64,000 nt of DNA from Solanum dulcamara. Taxonomy: Eukaryota > Streptophyta > Magnoliopsida > Solanales > Solanaceae. Where the stretch lies: positions 11,522,735-11,586,734 of the forward strand of contig NC_077237.1 in NCBI RefSeq assembly GCF_947179165.1, in the 5' to 3' direction. The translations under genes were made by a program, and so were the position numbers. The stretch's first letter is position 1; each line of letters begins with the position of its first letter. Of this stretch, positions 58,701 to 64,000 are shown in pieces. The notes below the pieces were generated by a model that was not told the DNA's origin, did no database searches, and saw only the letters and a list, made by a program, of their open reading frames with translations.

Positions 58701-60516
58701 CTCAAGTTATCACACCTATATCATTCAGCACAAGAGCGACGTTTTTCTCCACAAACACACACAAAATGATGCACTCATCATGTGCAAAAGTCAACATACT
58801 GCAGTTACAGATCAATAATGGAGACATCTTTATTTACCTTTTCAGCTGTAGATGCACGACCTGAGTTTGCTCCTGCACTTAACCTACTTATCAAATCTCT
58901 TGTTTGCTCAATTTCCTTCTGTTGCTTTTCCCATGCAGCATTCTGTGTTTCAATCCATTCAGCCCTTGAAATAATATAATCCGAGTAATTTCCTTCATAT
59001 GTCCTAGATACACCCATATCAGTCTCCACAATTTTTGTACACAACTGATCAAGGAAAGCTCGGTCATGGGATATAATGACCATCGGAACGTCTTGCTTAT
59101 TCAGATAACCCTCAAGCCACTCAATCGTATCAAGGTCAAGATGATTGGTCGGTTCATCCAGTAATAACAGATCCGGGTCCTGCAAAAATCGAATATGTTA
59201 TTCCCAAGCAAAAATAACAACTATGCAAAATACATGCAAAGTCTAAGACCAATCAACCAAAGATGTAGCATTGGATAAGTGGACTAATATGCTTTGAAGA
59301 GCAATATGCACCATGTAATCAAGTCGAAAGTTTGAGGATATATGTGTCCTTGATTCATCAAATAAATTAGGTTCTGCAGTCGCTACCAAAAATCAAAATA
59401 TCACCCATCGTAGAAAGTAAATTACTCAAGATCTACAATCGATCATTCCCCACACCCTATTCTTTGCTTGTAGACACTAAACATGATCTTTGACTCATTA
59501 ATCACAATACACTATTAAAGTAGGTATGTTAGAGCATTACAATTCCAAGAGAAACATGCACAAAACATAATGCAAGATATCATTTCCGTATGAATTACTT
59601 GCCCGACAGCATTAACCACACATTAAACGAAAAATTCAGGAAAAAATCTAGCATCTCCTACCTGCAGCAAGATCTTGCCCAGAGACATCCTCATTTGCCA
59701 GCCACCACTAAATGATGCCACAAGCCTATCTGCATCCTCTTGAGCAAATCCTAACTCCGGCATCATCTTGTTAATCTTAACATCCACCACATCCAAATCC
59801 ACAGCTTGTGCCCTCCTCTGCAGCAAATCAAACTCATCCAATAGCCTCCCCATCAGCTCCAAATCATCAACAGATTTCTCAATTGCCTTCTGAACCTTCT
59901 CAAGTCTCTCAGCAACTTCCATTTCCTCCTTAAATGCACTCATAAACTCTTCCTTCACAGTTCTTGTCGACTCAACCTCAAATTCTTGGCTTAAAAATGC
60001 AATCTTCATATTGGGTTTTGCCTTAATCACATTGCCAGAATCTGGTTCTTCCAAACCAGATATAATCCTCAATTGGGTCGTTTTCCCTGCACCATTTACA
60101 CCTACTAAACCTACTTTTTCACCTTTTTTCACTTCCCAACTCACATCTTTCAACACCGTAACACCTTTATAACTCTTGCTAACATTCTCTAGCCTAACCC
60201 CAGATGAAATACTCGAAGCCCCATTACCTGATTGCTTATTACCCCTTCTGGAATAATCAAATTCATCACTAGAATTACTAGAAAACAACGACTCTATATC
60301 TTCTTTTACCTCTGTTTCAGCAGTTTCAACAGCCACAGCTTTCAATTTTGATGAAATTCTAAGAGCTTTTCTTCTTCTGGGGTTATTGAAAACCGTATTC
60401 ACAGCGGTATTAGAGGGTATTGGGGGAATAACACCACGAGGGCAAAGAATATTTGCTCTGCCAGTGAGGAAAGTGGAACGAAAGTCGATTACTTGGAGCT
60501 TTGTAGCAAGGTCCAT
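55708..60516 (-). CDS. ABCF5: ABC transporter F family member 5-like protein (GCN5-type, twin ATPase)
   Basis: Nine coding exons: 59662-60516, 58838-59179, 58218-58358, 57912-58091, 57641-57796, 56648-56749, 56413-56541, 55964-56068, 55708-55803. They give 2106 bases, 701 residues plus stop, and all eight introns are phase 0. The first ATP-binding domain has Walker [10 protein letters not shown] (139-147), signature SFSGGWQ (about 269-275), Walker B LLLLDEP (D293) and SHDR (322-325). The second has GPNGCGKST (466-474), LSGGEK (553-558), [10 protein letters not shown] (D577) and SHDR (about 606-609). There are no membrane segments, as expected of ABC-F proteins, which act on ribosomes rather than as transporters. 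Residues 1-60 are rich in S, T, R and P with few acidic residues, like a plastid transit peptide. The charged C-terminal tail ends SKNSKRWN. The start context AACAATGGAC is good for plants. No defect is seen; the gene looks functional. Confidence 0.95.
57439..57553. other. GC-rich island inside ABCF5 intron 5
   Basis: About 115 bases with GGTCGTGGCATTCC, GACGTCGGCGTCGC and AGAAGGGCACGGTCAGG stand out from the AT-rich intron (56750-57640). It has no splice sites that keep frame and no recognised product. It may be the remnant of a small insertion. Confidence 0.45.
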
Positions 60517-60733
60517 TGTTAGGATAATTCAAGAAAATTTGAAGAAGAAAAAAAAAAGAAAACTTTAGGGTTGTTTATGAAGAATTTGGGTAGAGGAGGT
60601 TTGTGGGTGAAAGAGTTTCTCTTCTATACAAAAGTGTGAAGAAAATGGGGGAAGAGAAGAGAGACTCTCTTCACTGTGTAGAAAACCACCTTTGAGTAAG
60701 AAGAGGAAGAACAAATAGTGTTAATGGAGAGGA

Positions 60734-60743
60734 TATTTAAATA
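60734..60743 (-). promoter_or_regulatory. Possible TATA box of ABCF5
   Basis: TATTTAAATA (palindromic) lies about 220 bases upstream of the ABCF5 start codon. Transcription from about 30 bases downstream would give a leader of about 190 bases with a pyrimidine-rich character on the minus strand (CTTCTTCC-type runs at 60640-60720). This is inferred from position and composition only. Confidence 0.4.
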
Positions 60744-61893
60744 AAATTTAACAAAAATAATTTTTTCCTTCTTGAGTGTATTTTTTTTTTAAAAAAAAGT
60801 AATATTCTTGTTTATCACCAAAAGATGTGATGATGATGATGGTTTTTTTTAATTAAAGATTTTGAATTTGAACTCAAAATATAAAAAAAATTCTGAGAGA
60901 AAACGCTTTCTCAAGAATCAAGTTCACGCAGAAAAAACTTAAAATTATAGATCTAAAATTTAAAATTATTATATAATTTTTCTTGATCGAGTTTGTCGTG
61001 TTGAGCTTGTGCATCCGAAGAATAACAACTTAAGGTTCTTTATTATTAAAAAAAAAATTACCATTCAAATGGATGAAATTTTAAGTTTGCCTATTACTAA
61101 CCTTATCTTCATTTTTTGTGTGATTAGAATTTGAACTTTTCTTCTCCTTTGAGAAAATTTCTGAGATGTATCATTGGAATGAATAATATCTACTTCTTAA
61201 ACAAGTTTTGTTAACTTTTTTCATCAAATACAAAAAATAAAAAAAGATTAATGCTATAACTTATAAGTTAGATCATCCAAACAAAGAGAAGCCAACCCAA
61301 AATTAGATTTTTCATTAATATAAAAAAAGATTAATATTAAATGATATTTTTTATTGAAATCATAAATTAGCTCATTCAAATAGACTTTAAAAATTTTACC
61401 AAATATTAAAAGATTTTTTTTTTTTCTAAACTAAGAAAAATTGGAACACGAAAGGGGCACAAATTGAATAATTTTTTATATACAAAAAATATATATATGG
61501 TATTTAATGAGATAATTTGGAGGAAAGGAATTTGTGGTACATAAACACAGAGAGACTATTCTCCAAAGCCAAAGACAATGATTCCATCCTGTCATTTTGT
61601 GCCACGTGGTGGGGAAATGCAAGATGGTGCATCAACCACGCAGTTATAGATATGACTATGAAGACATGAAATTTTTTGGCCAACACATGAGAATGAGAAC
61701 ATCACAAGTGTGCGGCTCATGGTCATTTAACATTTTCTCACATTGGCTCATTGTTTGGGCTAATATAATAAGTCAAACAAAGGCCAATATTGTCTTTCTC
61801 ACCAAAGTTTATCCAAAGTAAGTAGAGCAGGAGGAATTTTTATAAATGACTATAGTTTGAATCATAATTATGAATAATAATAATAATTTATTT
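60744..61893. other. Upstream region of ABCF5, AT-rich intergenic
   Basis: No gene is recognised. There are poly(A)/poly(T) runs at about 60780-60800 and 61410-61425. The two overlapping open frames at 61504-61821 are on opposite strands and unlike any known protein. Confidence 0.45.
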
Positions 61894-63084
61894 AATTATA
61901 ATAGCGAAATTTATCGGTGGTCCTCTAAAATTGGCATCAACTTTTACTCAGACATCTTAACTATGCTTTGTTCATTTTAGACATCTCAAGTAAGGCTTCG
62001 ATGTGTCATTTTGACACGTTGTGCTGACTTGGCACATTACGTGTGTTGCACCCATTTTAAGCGCTTGAAAAATGTTTTTTCCTTTAAAAATATTTTTTTA
62101 TTATCTTTTTTGTTGTTGTTGTTGTTCTTCTTCATTTCTGTCATCATTTCTTCTTCATTTCTGTCATCATTTCTTCTTCTTTTTCTTCTTCATTTCTTTT
62201 TCCTCTTCATTGTGTGTTCTTCTTTTACAAATTCCTTTTACAAAACACAATCTTTCTCCATTTTCTTCAACATTCATTTGCCCAAAAATCATAAATTTCT
62301 CTCCCCCAATCTCTCCAGACGATTCAAGAATCGTTGATAGACTTGTTCACATATTCACTAAGCTTCTTGATTCATCAAAAAAATAAGAATTTGATGAGTT
62401 GGGTTCAAAGATTACTACTTGTATTGTTGAAGTTGTTCTTAGAAATCTGAGAAATTGGAAAATAACCCATTTGTTTTTTATTGAATTTCGAATTTTGTTG
62501 TGGATTCGTTAAGGTTTGAATTCTTTAACAATTTCAAAGAAAATAATTTTAGATTTGTATTAATCTTGCCGGAAAAAATGAAGGTTCGTCGGATTTTTTT
62601 ATCCAATTTGATTTATATTTTTGTTTGTCATTATAGCTCCATTTTTTCCTCTTTAGATGATATGGATAGTGTTAGGTGGGTGTTGGAGGAGAAGAAGATT
62701 TGGTGGGGTTGGAATGGGTAGGGTTGGAGAAGATGACGGCGGAGTGGGTGGGTTAATAGTTGTTAATTTTTATTTTTAAAAAAAATTATTATTTGGATAA
62801 AAAAAATGTCACGTGTTATCAAATTATTGATCATTTTTCTATTCAAAAATCATTATTTGATAATTATTTTTGATATATATATATGCCACATTTCTTTATT
62901 TAATTTGATATTTTTGACACGTCAGGCGAGTGCACTACACACACTTAATATATTTTGGTGATTGTCAAAATAACACATCAGAGCCTTACTTAGGTGTCTA
63001 AAATGAACAAAGCCTAGTTGAGGTGTCTAAGTGAAAGTTGGTGCCAACTTTAGAGGGTCACCGATGGGTTTTGCCAATTATAAT
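61894..63084. mobile_element. Mutator-like non-autonomous element with 9-bp target duplication
   Basis: The element is 61903-63075 (1173 bp). The left end reads AGCGAAATTTATCGGTGGTC then CTCTAAAATTGGCATCAAC, and the reverse complement of the right end reads GGCAAAACCCATCGGTGACC then CTCTAAAGTTGGCACCAAC. The mirror continues through GACATCTTAACTATGCTTTG / GACACCTCAACTAGGCTTTG to about 100 bases. A perfect 9-bp duplication AATTATAAT lies at 61894-61902 and 63076-63084. Long inverted ends with 9-bp duplications define Mutator-like elements. The interior holds TTG/TTC repeats and AT-rich sequence, with no transposase. The open frames at 62011-62386 come from the TTC repeat. Confidence 0.93.
62100..62215. 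repeat. TTG/TTC-rich microsatellite with duplicated TTCATTTCTGTCATCATTTC
   Basis: A (TTG)n run is followed by CTTC-rich sequence in which TTCATTTCTGTCATCATTTC occurs twice in tandem (about 62132 and 62154). It lies within the Mutator-like element. Confidence 0.8.
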
Positions 63085-63539
63085 TCATAGCAATAATTTG
63101 AGGGAAAAAAGTGAGCGAAATCAAGCAAGATAAAGAAGAAAGATGAGCGAGATTGAGAGAGTAGAGAGAAGCAAGTATGTTGTATATCAAATAAAATTTG
63201 TATTTTGATTGAAACTAAGATATACAAATCACATATACATAATTTTCTCTTTCTTTCAAATCTCACTCGCATCTCTCCTTGCTCTCCTAAAAGATTTCGA
63301 AATTTATTAATTTGATTTATCAGTTATTTATTTATAAATATGTCAAATCGTTATAAAATCATTGAAATATTAGCTTATTAGTTATCGATTATTAATTATT
63401 ATCTATTTGACTGTTAAGATTTGATAAGAAAAAAATATTGAAAATCACTTAGAATCAAGGTAACAAACCAAATAAAACATTCACATGAGTTGATAAATTG
63501 CGTATTGTTCAAAAGAAAATATAAAACATTGTATATTAA
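63085..63539. other. Intergenic AT-rich sequence with GAGCGAGATTGAGAGAG motif
   Basis: The part at 63105-63290 (AAAGTGAGCGAAATCAAGC, GAGCGAGATTGAGAGAGTAG, TTGTATATCAAATAAAATTT) resembles the minisatellite family at 15480-15930 and 63540-63860. The rest shows nothing recognisable. Confidence 0.45.
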
Positions 63540-63860
63540 TCAAGAGTTTGAGACACTAAAATATAGAGAGAGGCGAGCGAGATAATTTATGTATCTCAGA
63601 TACATATGAACCACACTAGTTACATGTATATAGGATAGTAGATACATATACCTGGGATACCAGATACAGGAAAAGAGGTGAGAGGGAGAGGAGAGTAGAG
63701 AGCGAGATAGAAGAGAGGCAAGCGAGAGAGTCAGATACATATGAATCCATTTGGATGCAGTGTATCTATAACAAATTACACTTAATTTTGATTTCATATA
63801 TCTCAGATACATGTATGTAGACGTATCTGGACACGCCAAATACATGTATTTATAGTTCAA
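63540..63860. repeat. Minisatellite of ATACATAT/GATACATGTAT units with GAGAGGCGAGCGAG motifs
   Basis: Units of the type TCAGATACATATGAA and TATCTCAGATACATGTA recur at about 63595, 63640, 63735 and 63800. GAGAGGCGAGCGAG at about 63567 and GAGAGGCAAGCGAG at about 63714 mark a longer period of about 147 bases. The 106-codon minus-strand frame over it is repeat-derived and not considered a gene. Confidence 0.65.
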
Positions 63861-64000
63861 AATCTGATAATATTCATAATATTATAAACTAGCGTGAATC
63901 TAAGTAATTAGCTCCTAAACTAATGGAACTTCTGTAAGTTACCTCAAAGGAAAAATTACCTAAATAAACAACTTATTTTATTATATTCTCTAAAATTCCC

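Noticed and set aside
62011..62386. Two overlapping open frames of more than 100 codons
   Set aside because: They arise from TTC/TTG repeats inside the Mutator-like element.
63540..63860. 106-codon minus-strand open frame
   Set aside because: It is repeat-derived (ATACATAT units), with no domain and no splice or start context.
1..64000. tRNA, rRNA, riboswitch, bacterial operon or replication origin
   Set aside because: No such sequence pattern was seen. Matches to tRNA-Met are only the short primer-binding sites of retrotransposons.

Overview
The window looks like nuclear DNA of a flowering plant, most likely a member of the nightshade family (Solanaceae). This is an inference from the AT-rich composition, plant-type short introns, the LTR-retrotransposon and LINE families present, and plant orthologues of the two host genes. 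There is no evidence of bacterial, plasmid or viral genome content, no tRNA or rRNA gene and no CRISPR array.

Only two host genes can be supported, both on the minus strand. A PDCD2L-type gene (17918-24349, 7 coding exons, 366 residues) encodes a putative ribosomal-protein chaperone. An ABC-F gene, ABCF5/GCN5-like (55708-60516, 9 coding exons, 701 residues), encodes a soluble twin-ATPase with a probable plastid-targeting extension. I reconstructed both by joining exons at GT/AG sites; every exon length and reading phase closes exactly. From memory, the same two families are neighbours in Arabidopsis (AT5G64830 and AT5G64840), so this is probably an old gene pair now separated by about 31 kb of transposon DNA.

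Layout: 1-10259 is a non-coding Ty3/gypsy-type element (A) with long terminal repeats, primer-binding site and polypurine tract; its 3' LTR carries an inserted solo LTR. 10554-15098 is an Ogre/Tat-like solo LTR containing a second solo LTR. 15480-17558 holds a minisatellite and two small DNA transposons with target duplications. 17918-24349 is PDCD2L, whose large intron contains two oppositely oriented LINE fragments. 24775-31160 is intergenic with simple repeats, LTR fragments and a TIR element. 31161-41378 is a minus-strand non-coding element (B) whose internal region matches that of A, carrying two more solo LTRs. 41379-51939 is a chain of gypsy pieces ending in a nearly full gag-pol element (C) that lacks its primer-binding site and its integrase core. 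51940-about 55200 is the 3' half of a Ty1/copia element. 55708-60516 is ABCF5. 60730-64000 is its promoter region, a 1.17-kb Mutator-like element and minisatellite sequence.

The host genes are not an operon and each has its own transcription unit. What is notable is the transposon archaeology: at least five solo LTRs, four with perfect 5-bp target duplications and one with a one-base mismatch, nesting, deletion derivatives and non-autonomous families sharing termini with an autonomous one. I did not find a convincing new biological system.
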